Assembly: GCA_018242665.1 (NCBI GenBank)
Contig: JAFEBL010000012.1
Location: 1 to 64,000, forward strand
Direction of reading: 5' to 3'
DNA: 64,000 nucleotides
DNA from: Nitrospira sp.
Lineage (GTDB): Bacteria; Nitrospirota; Nitrospiria; Nitrospirales; Nitrospiraceae
Position numbers and translations under genes: made by a program. This document shows, piece by piece, positions 44,088 through 51,676 of this stretch (its first letter is position 1; the number at the start of each line of letters is the position of its first letter). A model generated the notes under the pieces. The model saw nothing but the letters and a program-made list of their open reading frames with translations, was not told where the DNA came from and searched no databases.

Positions 44088-44483
44088 ATGAACAGTCAAA
44101 GACCAAGATATGGGATATGGCTCCTGTTGTTCGGATTCTGCCTGGGGACAAGCCTGCTGCTCGGACACGTCGGGGCCCAACAGTCGTGGATCGATGAAAT
44201 CAATGGATCGCTCAACTTCTATAAAACCAGTTATCCGGGGGCGAATTGGGAGCCCTACAGTCAGCGGCTGGCCGTCGTGAAGGACGCCATCGGGCGAGGG
44301 GATACCAAGACTGTCAAAACCGAGATGGGGAAGTGGTTCAAGATGCTACGGACTCGCGATCAGGGCATTCATGATGTGGCGGCCGATGAGTTGTTCAACT
44401 TTGCCCTTATGGTCACTCCGATTCAGGAATATGGCATTGCGGTTCCAGCGGCGCCGGGCATGGGCAGTGAGTCGGGCTACTGA
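44088..44483 (+). CDS. Small exported protein, unrecognised
   Basis: 131 residues from the ATG at 44088 (AAGGAGG 8 nt upstream). Signal peptide about 1-32 (LLLFGFCLGTSLLLGHVGAQ). The mature part is helical: QSWIDEINGSLNFYKTSYPG, YSQRLAVVKDAIGRGDTKTV, EMGKWFKMLRTRDQGIHDVA, DELFNFALMVTPI. No haem motif and no Cys in the mature part. Possibly a small periplasmic helical-bundle protein. No family recognised. Confidence 0.6.
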   Translation: MNSQRPRYGIWLLLFGFCLGTSLLLGHVGAQQSWIDEINGSLNFYKTSYPGANWEPYSQRLAVVKDAIGRGDTKTVKTEMGKWFKMLRTRDQGIHDVAADELFNFALMVTPIQEYGIAVPAAPGMGSESGY

Positions 44484-44522
44484 ACGGGATACGGATCGCA
44501 AACGGCGGGAAAGGGGGGTGCC

Positions 44523-45032
44523 ATGAAGTGGACGGCGTGTGTTCTCGTCGGGATGCTCGGAGTCGTATGGCCGTTGGTACCGGCCGGAGCGGAGCCATCG
44601 GATTTGTCATCGCCCGGCATGCATCTGGCCGTGAGCGGGCAGATTGCCAAGATTGAGAGCGGCCTCCTGTTTGTAAAGACTCCGTATGGGCTGCAAATGC
44701 GGACGATCAGCCCCAACAAGGCGGATCGAATCGGGCTGCATGACGCGCGGGTGGGTGATGACGTGTGGCTCCTGCTCGATTCAGGGAACGTATTGTTGGA
44801 CGCCACCAGGCCTGGCGGGGAGGATTTTGCCAACCATAAGGTGTTGGCCGGCCGTATACGCTATGCCGATCCCTTTTGGCGAGAAATCCAGATCTCCACT
44901 CCAGAAGGGTTCGAGCGGTTTGAGGTGGATACGCTGGCCGGGAGCAAACTTTCGGTGATTCAGGAAGGCATGCCGGTGACGATTGAACTGGATGCGGATA
45001 ATGTGCTGATCGACATCCAGGCCAATCGGTGA
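44523..45032 (+). CDS. Exported beta-rich protein, unrecognised
   Basis: 169 residues. Signal peptide about 1-23 (VLVGMLGVVWPLVPAGAEP). The mature part has two repeated beta-like units: AVSGQIAKIESGLLFVKTPY...VGDDVWLLLDSGNVLLDA and KVLAGRIRYADPFWREIQIS...VIQEGMPVTIELDADNVLID. It looks like an OB-fold or DUF5666-like small domain, but I would not assign it. GGGGTG lies just upstream of the ATG. Confidence 0.55.
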   Translation: MKWTACVLVGMLGVVWPLVPAGAEPSDLSSPGMHLAVSGQIAKIESGLLFVKTPYGLQMRTISPNKADRIGLHDARVGDDVWLLLDSGNVLLDATRPGGEDFANHKVLAGRIRYADPFWREIQISTPEGFERFEVDTLAGSKLSVIQEGMPVTIELDADNVLIDIQANR

Positions 45033-45066
45033 GGGTGGGTGCAAGGCGCGGCATGCACGTGCTGCC

Positions 45067-45095
45067 TTGACTTGCTTCCACGCGGCTCGTAGCAT
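45067..45095 (+). promoter_or_regulatory. Sigma70-type promoter for the haem-protein/protease block
   Basis: TTGACT (45067-45072), 17-nt spacer, TAGCAT (45090-45095). Transcription would start near 45102, just before a strong hairpin in the leader. Confidence 0.45.
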
Positions 45096-45105
45096 TTCAG
45101 GAGAG

Positions 45106-45142
45106 GTGCGCTGCTGTCCGATCGACGCGGAGAGCAGCGCAC
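45106..45142 (+). promoter_or_regulatory. Leader hairpin upstream of the haem protein
   Basis: A perfect 10-bp inverted repeat, GTGCGCTGCT (45106-45115) and AGCAGCGCAC (45133-45142), with a 17-nt loop. No T-tract follows, so it is not a standard terminator. It lies in the predicted 5' leader, 43 nt before the ATG at 45186. It could stabilise the mRNA or be an operator; role unknown. Confidence 0.45.
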
Positions 45143-45185
45143 GGTTTCCCCACAGCCCGCAACGCGAACGCATCAGGGGCCGCCC

Positions 45186-45962
45186 ATGCGACGTCGTCTG
45201 CCGTGGATGTTGGTATCTCTGCTCGCCGGAGGGGGGGTGATCGCCATCCCGCCGACCTCAGGGTTCGAGCAGTCCGAACATTCCTCCATTCCGTTTCACA
45301 CGGTGCTTGAACTCGAGCAGACCGCTCGTCTGCTCGCCGTGCTCCTCGACTCTGGCCGCGCCGTCATCAACGACAATCAGATCCTGTTGGGGGAATCACG
45401 GGGCAAAGGCCTCACACCGGACGCGTTCGAACGACAACTGATGGACATGTTCCGGGGCCGGGCCGGCATCGACTTGCATGAGCTGGATCACACGGCCCTG
45501 GCCCCACGCACCAAACGACTGCTCCACGCGTTGGTCGAGACCAGCAGGCAGGTGATTGCCGATGTTCGTCGGGAATCCAATCCTCAGGCCACCGGATTCA
45601 CCGGCTTCATTCCCGCCGCGTTCGGCGCGCGGGTGTCGGCCCGATTCACCGAGCAAACCGGCGTGCGTCTGAAGCAAACCTCGCTGGCGCCACGGAACCC
45701 GGCCAATCGTCCGGACGCCTATGAACGGGGCGCGTTGGAAACGTTTGCCGATTCCGCCTACCCCCGGGAAACCGTCATCAGCGAGATGGCCGCCAACAGC
45801 TCGTCATTCCGGTTGATGTTTCCGTTGTACGCCACGAGACATTGTCTGGATTGTCATGGTGAACCCAAGGGGGTGGTCGACCGCATGGGCTATCCACGGG
45901 AAGGTCTCGTGCTCGGGCAAAATGCCGGGGCGATCAGTGTGTTATTGCCGGTCAAACCATGA
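45186..45962 (+). CDS. Tll0287-like (DUF3365) periplasmic haem protein
   Basis: 258 residues. Signal peptide about 1-25 (WMLVSLLAGGGVIAIPP). A helical N-terminal part (ELEQTARLLAVLLDSGRAVI) as in DUF3365 sensors, then FTGFIPAAFGARVSARFTEQ and one haem-binding CLDCH (ATRHCLDCHGEPKG) about 40 residues from the end. GLVLGQNAGAISVLLPV closes the domain. No kinase or transmembrane part is fused, so it would be a free periplasmic sensor or redox protein. Its stop overlaps the next start (ATGA), which links it closely to the protease-FGE protein. Confidence 0.82.
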   Translation: MRRRLPWMLVSLLAGGGVIAIPPTSGFEQSEHSSIPFHTVLELEQTARLLAVLLDSGRAVINDNQILLGESRGKGLTPDAFERQLMDMFRGRAGIDLHELDHTALAPRTKRLLHALVETSRQVIADVRRESNPQATGFTGFIPAAFGARVSARFTEQTGVRLKQTSLAPRNPANRPDAYERGALETFADSAYPRETVISEMAANSSSFRLMFPLYATRHCLDCHGEPKGVVDRMGYPREGLVLGQNAGAISVLLPVKP

Positions 45963-47575
45963 AAATCCTTCTGGCTCTTCTCGCCCTCCTGCTGGGCACT
46001 GTCGAGTGTGGAGAGACCAATGAGCGTCTGCTGTTACCGGTTGAGAAACCGGCGGGCAGCGGCGTCATCGTTCATCATGATGGATATGTGCTCACGGCGC
46101 ATCATGTGATCGCGAACGCCAAGCGGATCACGATTGTCACGCCGGGAGAGTTTCGCGCGCCCGCGATCCTCGTCAGTGTGGACGCGGAACATGACCTGGC
46201 GCTCTTGAAGGTGGAAACAGTCGGACTCTCCGAGGCGCCGCTCGGGTATGCCGGCGCGGTGAAATTGGATCAAGAGGTGATTGCCGTCGGGTTTCAGTTC
46301 GGGTTACGCGAAACCACGATTACCAGGGGGCACGTGGCCGCTGTGCGAACCAGAGGCGTGCAGCGGGTGTTTCAAGTCGACGCGGCGGTGAATCCGGGCA
46401 ACAGCGGCGGGGCGGTATTCAATCGGCAGGGTGAAGTCGTCGGCATTCTCACGACGAAATTTACGCATCCCTCCGGCATTGTGCCGGAAGGAATGGCGTT
46501 TGCCGTGCCGATTAGTTATGCCACGCCCTTGCTGGCGAACATTCCAGATTTTGATTTTTCCGCGATCGGCAAAATCAGAAAAGAGCCCAAGAAAGGAAAG
46601 GGCGGCATGGATCCGGTGCTGGAAATGGCGCGGACCTCGGTACGGATCGAAACCGTCCGTATGTCTGAAACGCCGGCTGCCCCGAGTCGTCCTGCCACGA
46701 CCCCTCCGGTTGTGGAGACTTTGCGAGGCGGGCAGCCGGCGGTGACCTGGGCGCCGGCGCCGCTGGTCCGTCCGAACGAGGCCACCCCGTCGACCGGTGA
46801 GGATGTCATCGATCAGGTCAATAGTCAGCTGGAGGCGGATCAGCAGGAGGCCATGAAACGGCTGCTAGAGCAAGGTCTGACACCTCCTGCCGGGATGGTG
46901 CTGATTCCTGCTGGAGAATTTCTCATGGGGATGGAAGATGGGCTGCCCGATGCGCGCCCGGTGCATCGCCTCTATCTCAGTTCCTACTGGATTGACCAAC
47001 AGGGGGTGACGAACGGGCAGTATCGAGCCTGTGTGGACGGAGGGAGCTGCCTTCCGCCGAAAGTGCGAGCGGCCTTCGATGATGCCCATCTCGAACGGCG
47101 TCCTGTAACCGACGTCACCTGGATGCAGGCCAGAAACTACTGCCAGTGGGGCGGGAAACGATTACCGACGGAAGCGGAATGGGAAAAGGCCGCGCGCGGA
47201 ACAGATGGGCGGCGGTATCCCTGGGGCAACAGCGACGAGGTGATCCAGAAAAGCCGAGGGATACTGACAGATGGAAAGGTCTCTACGAATGGTGCCGAGC
47301 CGATGGGCATGTCGCTGGCGTCTCGGTCGCCCTATGGCGTGTCCGGCATGATCGGTCTGGTTTCGGAGTGGGTAAAGGATTGGTATGCGGAGGATTTTTA
47401 CCGCAACTCGCCCGCACGTGACCCGCAAGGGCCTCTCCGAGGGACCTTTCGAGTCTTGCGAGGCGGCAGTTGGATGGAACGGCCTCTCGAACTGCGGGCC
47501 GGCTATCGAGGCTGGGATGAGATGACCTATTGGGGCCCGACGTTGGGGTTTCGCTGTGCAAATGATGCGCCGTAA
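45959..47575 (+). CDS. Trypsin-like serine protease fused to a formylglycine-generating-enzyme-like domain
   Basis: 538 residues. Signal peptide about 1-18. Residues about 30-195 form a HtrA/DegP-type protease with the full triad: His in VLTAHHVIANAK, Asp in DAEHDLALLKVE, Ser in AVNPGNSGGAVFN. There is no PDZ domain. A Pro/Thr-rich linker (about 230-300) leads to an FGE-sulfatase domain (305-535): MVLIPAGEFLMGMEDGLPDA, WGGKRLPTEAEWEKAARG, RRYPWGN, FRVLRGGSW, GFRCA. The pair of active-site Cys of true formylglycine enzymes is not evident, so this half may act in binding. A periplasmic fusion of this kind is uncommon. Coupled to the haem protein upstream. Confidence 0.88.
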   Translation: MKILLALLALLLGTVECGETNERLLLPVEKPAGSGVIVHHDGYVLTAHHVIANAKRITIVTPGEFRAPAILVSVDAEHDLALLKVETVGLSEAPLGYAGAVKLDQEVIAVGFQFGLRETTITRGHVAAVRTRGVQRVFQVDAAVNPGNSGGAVFNRQGEVVGILTTKFTHPSGIVPEGMAFAVPISYATPLLANIPDFDFSAIGKIRKEPKKGKGGMDPVLEMARTSVRIETVRMSETPAAPSRPATTPPVVETLRGGQPAVTWAPAPLVRPNEATPSTGEDVIDQVNSQLEADQQEAMKRLLEQGLTPPAGMVLIPAGEFLMGMEDGLPDARPVHRLYLSSYWIDQQGVTNGQYRACVDGGSCLPPKVRAAFDDAHLERRPVTDVTWMQARNYCQWGGKRLPTEAEWEKAARGTDGRRYPWGNSDEVIQKSRGILTDGKVSTNGAEPMGMSLASRSPYGVSGMIGLVSEWVKDWYAEDFYRNSPARDPQGPLRGTFRVLRGGSWMERPLELRAGYRGWDEMTYWGPTLGFRCANDAP

Positions 47576-47713
47576 GTGCTGAGGATGTAGCCCAGGTTGT
47601 TAGTGTCGCTTTCCAAGCGATACGGTTGTTCCCCGCCGCCTCTTTCCCTCTTTCCCATTCTCCAGTACGATAGCCCACTCGGTCTCTCTTGTTATATCGG
47701 CTGAATCTTCTCG

Positions 47714-49852
47714 ATGACGTCTTCTCCGCGGACAACGAAAATCCTCTCCGCACTCGCGGTCGGCCTCGCGGTGTTCAGTCTCGTGGCGGGACTGCGGATG
47801 ACCCGCTGGTTCGAGGTGGTGGAACTCAAGGCGCTGGACCATCTCGTCCGTCAGTACGCTGATCCAGCCAAGGCGGACGCTACCCTTCTTCTGCTCGCCA
47901 TCGATGAGTCGAGCCTGGAGGCCTTCGGCCGCTGGCCATGGCCGCGGGATCGCTTCGGGTATGTGGTGCGGTATCTCAAGCAGGCGGGTGCCCGTGCCGT
48001 TGTGTTCGACATCATGTTTTTTGAGCCGGATGACAATGCCGAGGAGTTTGATCAGTCATTTGCGGACGACATGCGGGCGGCAGACAATGTGTTCCTTCCG
48101 ATGTTGTTCCAGGCCGAGCCTCTTCCGATTCCGCCTGACCTGCAATCCCGCGCGACCCTGAAGCTTGACCAGCCTGAATCGGATGGGCTTGCAGAACGTC
48201 AGGCCGGAGTGAAGCCGCCAATTCCGGTGTTGGCCCAACAGGCGCGTGGCCTCGGGGTCATCAATCTCTCTGCCGATGCGGACGGCCCCACGAGGCGCAT
48301 TCCGTTGCTCGGGCAGGTGAACGGGCAATTTGTGCCGCATCTTTCGGTGGCGGTGGCCCGCTACCTGCTCGGGGCGGACGGGATTTCTGTCAAGGACGGT
48401 TGGGTCCGGATCGGGAGCACCAGTGTGCCGCTCGACAACGAAGGCCGTCTCTTGATCCGGTGGCACGGATCGTTGGAGCAGACCTACCATGCCGGGAAAT
48501 ATTCGATCGGGAGGGTGTTGCAGGCGTTTGCGCAGCAGCAGAAAGGGGAGCGCCCGGCATTAGATGCCACGATCTTCAAAGACAAGATCGTGTTCATCGC
48601 CGGTACCGCCGCCGGGTTGTACGATCTTCGGGTCACCCCGTTTTCCTCCGCCACGCCGGGTGTGCTGATCCATATGGCGGCACTGGACAATCTGCTGCAC
48701 GGTCACGGGCTGCAGGCTGCTCCTTCCTGGTTTTCTTTGGCCGTGCTCCTGTTGCTCTGCCTCGCCTCTGCCGGGACCTTCATGTTGTTCCGGTCCTATC
48801 CGGTGAAATTCGGTGTGACGCTGGGGCTGGCGGTGGCCTACTACGGCTTGGTGGTGCATGCGTTTGAGGGGCATGCGCGCTGGCTGGAACTGGTCTTCCC
48901 CGAGGTAGCCCTGGCATTGACATTCGGGACTGCAGCCACGGTCGAATACGTCACCGAGGGTAAGCAGCGCCGGCTCATGCGTGCCGCCTTCGACAAGTAC
49001 ATGTCGTCCGAGGTGGTCGAGGAGATCATGCGCAACCCCGAGGCGATCAAGTTGGGGGGAGAGAAAAAAGAAATCTCGATCCTGTTTTCTGATATCGCGG
49101 GCTTCACCACGATTTCTGAGAAGATGCCGCCTGAGGATCTCGTCGCTTTGCTCAATCGCTACCTGTCGGCGATGACGACGATCATTAAGACTACCCATCG
49201 CGGCAATGTGAACAAGTATTTGGGCGACGGAATCATGGCGATCTTCGGGGCACCGCTCGACGATCCGAAACATGCGTCGCTGGCCTGTTATGCTGCGCTC
49301 GATTGTCAGGCTGAGTTGGCCCGGCTTCGCCGGATCTGGGTGCAGGAGGGACTCCCGGAGATCGGCGCCAGAATCGGCATCAACTCCGGTCCCTGCATCG
49401 TGGGGAACATGGGGTCCGAGGAGCGCATGGAATATACGGTGACAGGCGATAGCGTGAATCTGGCGTCGCGTCTGGAGGGCGCGAGCAAATATTACGACAC
49501 GTTGATCCTGATTGGACAACGGACCGCCGAACTGGCCAAGAACGACGTTGAAGTGCGCGAGATCGATCTGTTACGAGTGAAAGGGAAAAAAGAGCCAGTC
49601 GTCGTGTTCGAACTCCTGGGCCGGAACGGGCAGGTAGCCGAAGCGAAGCAACGGGTCGTCGATCGATACCTTGAGGGGCTGGCGGCCTACAAACAGCGGG
49701 ACTTTGCGACGGCCTGTGCCCGATTCAGCGAAGCAGTCGCTTTGGATCCAGCGGATGGGCCGTCACGGGTGTACCTGGAACGGTCCACGAATTATCGGCA
49801 GACACCTCCATCCGCCGACTGGGACGGGGTGTACGAGATGACGTCAAAGTAA
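47714..49852 (+). CDS. CHASE2-domain class III adenylate/guanylate cyclase
   Basis: 712 residues. An N-terminal transmembrane segment (about 9-27), a CHASE2 extracytoplasmic sensor (30-335; LDHLVRQYADPAKADATLLL, AVVFDIMFFEPD, GVINLSADADGPTRRIPLL), three transmembrane segments (about 338-410), then the cyclase domain (about 450-620) with metal Asp residues in ISILFSDIAGFTTISEKM and NKYLGDGIMAIFGAP, and MEYTVTGDSVNLASRLEGAS. A TPR-like tail follows (GLAAYKQRDFATACARFSEA). It probably makes cAMP in response to a periplasmic signal; the substrate is not proven. No cAMP receptor protein gene is in the window. Confidence 0.92.
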   Translation: MTSSPRTTKILSALAVGLAVFSLVAGLRMTRWFEVVELKALDHLVRQYADPAKADATLLLLAIDESSLEAFGRWPWPRDRFGYVVRYLKQAGARAVVFDIMFFEPDDNAEEFDQSFADDMRAADNVFLPMLFQAEPLPIPPDLQSRATLKLDQPESDGLAERQAGVKPPIPVLAQQARGLGVINLSADADGPTRRIPLLGQVNGQFVPHLSVAVARYLLGADGISVKDGWVRIGSTSVPLDNEGRLLIRWHGSLEQTYHAGKYSIGRVLQAFAQQQKGERPALDATIFKDKIVFIAGTAAGLYDLRVTPFSSATPGVLIHMAALDNLLHGHGLQAAPSWFSLAVLLLLCLASAGTFMLFRSYPVKFGVTLGLAVAYYGLVVHAFEGHARWLELVFPEVALALTFGTAATVEYVTEGKQRRLMRAAFDKYMSSEVVEEIMRNPEAIKLGGEKKEISILFSDIAGFTTISEKMPPEDLVALLNRYLSAMTTIIKTTHRGNVNKYLGDGIMAIFGAPLDDPKHASLACYAALDCQAELARLRRIWVQEGLPEIGARIGINSGPCIVGNMGSEERMEYTVTGDSVNLASRLEGASKYYDTLILIGQRTAELAKNDVEVREIDLLRVKGKKEPVVVFELLGRNGQVAEAKQRVVDRYLEGLAAYKQRDFATACARFSEAVALDPADGPSRVYLERSTNYRQTPPSADWDGVYEMTSK

Positions 49853-49877
49853 GCGGCGAGACTGAGGGGAGGAAGCT

Positions 49878-50393
49878 GTGACACAACCGGGACGGTGCTG
49901 GAGAAGTCTGCTGGTCCTATTCTGCGTCGGTTTGGTGTCCGTAGGGGCAGAGGCGTGGGCTGAGACGGTCTATGTGCAAGCCAAGACGGCGCAACTCCGT
50001 TCAGGGAAAACGTCATTGGATGCGGTGGTCGGCAACGTCAAGTATGGTGACGCGCTGGAAGTGGTTGGCCGCGACGGGAGCTGGGTCGAAGTCAAGACGG
50101 CTGCCGGCGCCAAAGGATGGATTTTCGCCAATAAGACGTCGAACGCAAAACCTTCCGGCAGCAACGATACCTTGGCCAGGCTCGGACAGAGTATGCGTGG
50201 CGGTGACGCTTCGGCGACCACGGCATCAGCCGGTGCCAGAGGACTGGACAAGGCGTCGGAAGGGTACGCGGATCGTGCCGGGGTGTCGGCGCGGGACCGC
50301 GAGGCGGTAGATCGCATGACGGCCTATCAAATCGCCGATCAGGAGGTCGAAGAATTTATGCGGGAAGGGGGGCTTGGCGAATATGCGAAATAA
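49878..50393 (+). CDS. Secreted bacterial-SH3-domain protein
   Basis: 171 residues from the GTG at 49878 (GGGGAGGA upstream). Signal peptide about 1-28 (LVLFCVGLVSVGAEAWAE). SH3b domain about 30-90: VYVQAKTAQLRSGKTSLDAV, YGDALEVVGRDGSWVEVKTA, AKGWIFANKTS. A Gly/Ala/Ser-rich second half follows. SH3b domains bind cell-wall or protein ligands. It overlaps the M48 protease gene by 11 nt, and such SH3-M48 pairs are found elsewhere; they probably work together in the periplasm. Confidence 0.85.
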   Translation: MTQPGRCWRSLLVLFCVGLVSVGAEAWAETVYVQAKTAQLRSGKTSLDAVVGNVKYGDALEVVGRDGSWVEVKTAAGAKGWIFANKTSNAKPSGSNDTLARLGQSMRGGDASATTASAGARGLDKASEGYADRAGVSARDREAVDRMTAYQIADQEVEEFMREGGLGEYAK

Positions 50394-51249
50394 TCTCGTC
50401 GTGGCGACAAGTCTACTCGCGTTGTCTTTGACTGTGGCCGGCTGTGCGGAGGTGCAACGTGCTGGTGAAGATATCGCGCGGCAATCCGGCAACCCGCGGC
50501 TGGCTGGTGCCATCCATGGTGTCGGCAATGTCGTCGGCAGTCTCTTTCCCATCGGCTATGAGGAAGAGTCGTCGATCGGCCAAGCGATGGCCCTGCAGGT
50601 GGTGGCCCGTTACGGTGGTATCGTTGACCAGCCGGAGCTGGTCCGGTATGTGAATCTTGTGGCCAGGACGGTGGCCAACACGTCTGACCGGCCTGACATT
50701 CCCTACCGTGTGGCGATCCTCGAACATGACTCGATCAACGCCTTCGCCGCGCCGGCCGGCTACATTTTTGTGACTCGCGGGCTGCTCAAACAGGTTCGGA
50801 ACGAGGCGGAGTTGGCCGCCGTGTTGGGGCACGAGATTGCACATGTGAGCCAGAAGCATATCCTCGATATCATTCAGCGCAGCAAACGCCTCGCCGGTGT
50901 GACAGAGGCCGGCCTGTCCTATGCGACCAGCAATCCGGCCGCCTTCAAGAACGTCATCGACGGGGCCGTCAAGAAACTTCTCGATGAAGGTCTGGATCAG
51001 GGGAAGGAAATGGAAGCCGATACCATCGGCGAAGTCTTCGCCGCGCGAGTGGGGTACGATTCGGAGGCCTATGTCGGGTTGCTGACGCGCTTACGGGATC
51101 TCAAGGGCGACGACCGGGCCTTGTTTAAAACCCATCCAAACTTTTCAGCGCGGATCGAGGCCGTGCAGAAAACGATTCAGAGCAAACATCTTGTGGCCAC
51201 CGGCGTCGTGTTGCAGGAGCGGTTTGCTCGCATGACCAAACGCGCCTAG
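50383..51249 (+). CDS. M48-family metalloprotease lipoprotein
   Basis: 288 residues from the ATG at 50383; a TTG nine bases earlier is in frame, but the ATG gives a proper signal with lipobox TVAGC (Cys 21). Catalytic zinc motif HEIAH in AAVLGHEIAHVSQKH, with the third ligand in GKEMEADTIGEVFAARVGYD; other family marks: INAFAAPAGYIFVTRGLL and LFKTHPNFSARIEAV. Similar to LoiP/YcaL/BepA-type outer-membrane quality-control proteases, without TPRs. Its TAG stop is the first base triplet of a long palindrome (51247-51425). Confidence 0.9.
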   Translation: MRNNLVVATSLLALSLTVAGCAEVQRAGEDIARQSGNPRLAGAIHGVGNVVGSLFPIGYEEESSIGQAMALQVVARYGGIVDQPELVRYVNLVARTVANTSDRPDIPYRVAILEHDSINAFAAPAGYIFVTRGLLKQVRNEAELAAVLGHEIAHVSQKHILDIIQRSKRLAGVTEAGLSYATSNPAAFKNVIDGAVKKLLDEGLDQGKEMEADTIGEVFAARVGYDSEAYVGLLTRLRDLKGDDRALFKTHPNFSARIEAVQKTIQSKHLVATGVVLQERFARMTKRA

Positions 51250-51425
51250 CCCGGACTACTCATGAACACCTGCTCCGGCGTCCGATCCTCTCGCCCGGCG
51301 AGGCTGTTCTCGTTCGGCCTCCTCGACGGACTGCAAGTACGCCTGCGTCGGCCTCACGTGCGAGCAGCCTCGGCGGGCTTCCGTCTCGAACGCCTCGCGA
51401 CGGTATTCATGAGTAATCCGGGCTA
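51247..51425. repeat. Palindromic intergenic element, type B
   Basis: A 179-nt element with 24-bp ends. The left TAGCCCGGACTACTCATGAA(CACC) and the reverse complement of the right TAGCCCGGATTACTCATGAA(TACC) differ at two positions. The left end begins with the stop codon of the M48 gene. The interior has secondary palindromy and a GTACGCC core reminiscent of type A. Only one copy is in the window. Confidence 0.65.
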
Positions 51426-51427
51426 CC

Positions 51428-51549
51428 AGGCTGCTGAAATAGGCCGCCAGCGGCGTTCTCACGTCGCTCATCGGCTCAACGTACCGCAAGCGTACGCCTC
51501 GCCTCTTCGCTCGCTGCGGCCTTGCTGGACAGCCAATTTGAACATCTTG
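51428..51549. repeat. Palindromic intergenic repeat, type A, copy 2
   Basis: About 122 nt. It shares GGCCGCCAGCGGCGTTCTC, CGTCGCTC, CTCAACGTACCGCAAG, GTACGCCTC and CGCTGCGGCCTTGCTGGACA with the copies at 8109 and 59404. The ends are related by inversion (GCTGAAATAGGCCGCC at left; GTTCAAATTGGCTGTCC as reverse complement of right). It follows the type B element directly. Confidence 0.75.
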
Positions 51550-51588
51550 CGTGGCTGCTGAAACAAATTGTCAGGGGCGTTCTCAATA

Positions 51589-51655
51589 TCCGTGAAGCGT
51601 ATCTCGTCAGGATCCTCAACCGGACTGTCACGAGAGGCGAGCGACGCTTCACGGA
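51589..51655. repeat. Strong hairpin between convergent genes
   Basis: TCCGTGAAGCGT (51589-51600) pairs perfectly with ACGCTTCACGGA (51644-51655), and the match resumes 2 nt further in (CTCG with CGAG). It lies 22 nt before the stop of the minus-strand kinase gene. With no T-tract it is not a textbook terminator, but it could end transcripts from both sides. Confidence 0.5.
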
Positions 51656-51676
51656 CGACGAATGACGACCTGTCGC

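Noticed and set aside
45959-47575. True formylglycine-generating enzyme for a sulfatase
   Set aside because: No sulfatase gene nearby and the catalytic cysteine pair is not apparent. Kept as an FGE-like binding domain.
48560-49519. 319-codon minus-strand frame opposite the cyclase gene
   Set aside because: Shadow: the cyclase frame holds CHASE2 and catalytic motifs throughout.
51247-51655. CRISPR array
   Set aside because: Repeats here are inverted, few and of different types. There is no regular repeat-spacer pattern and no cas gene in the window.
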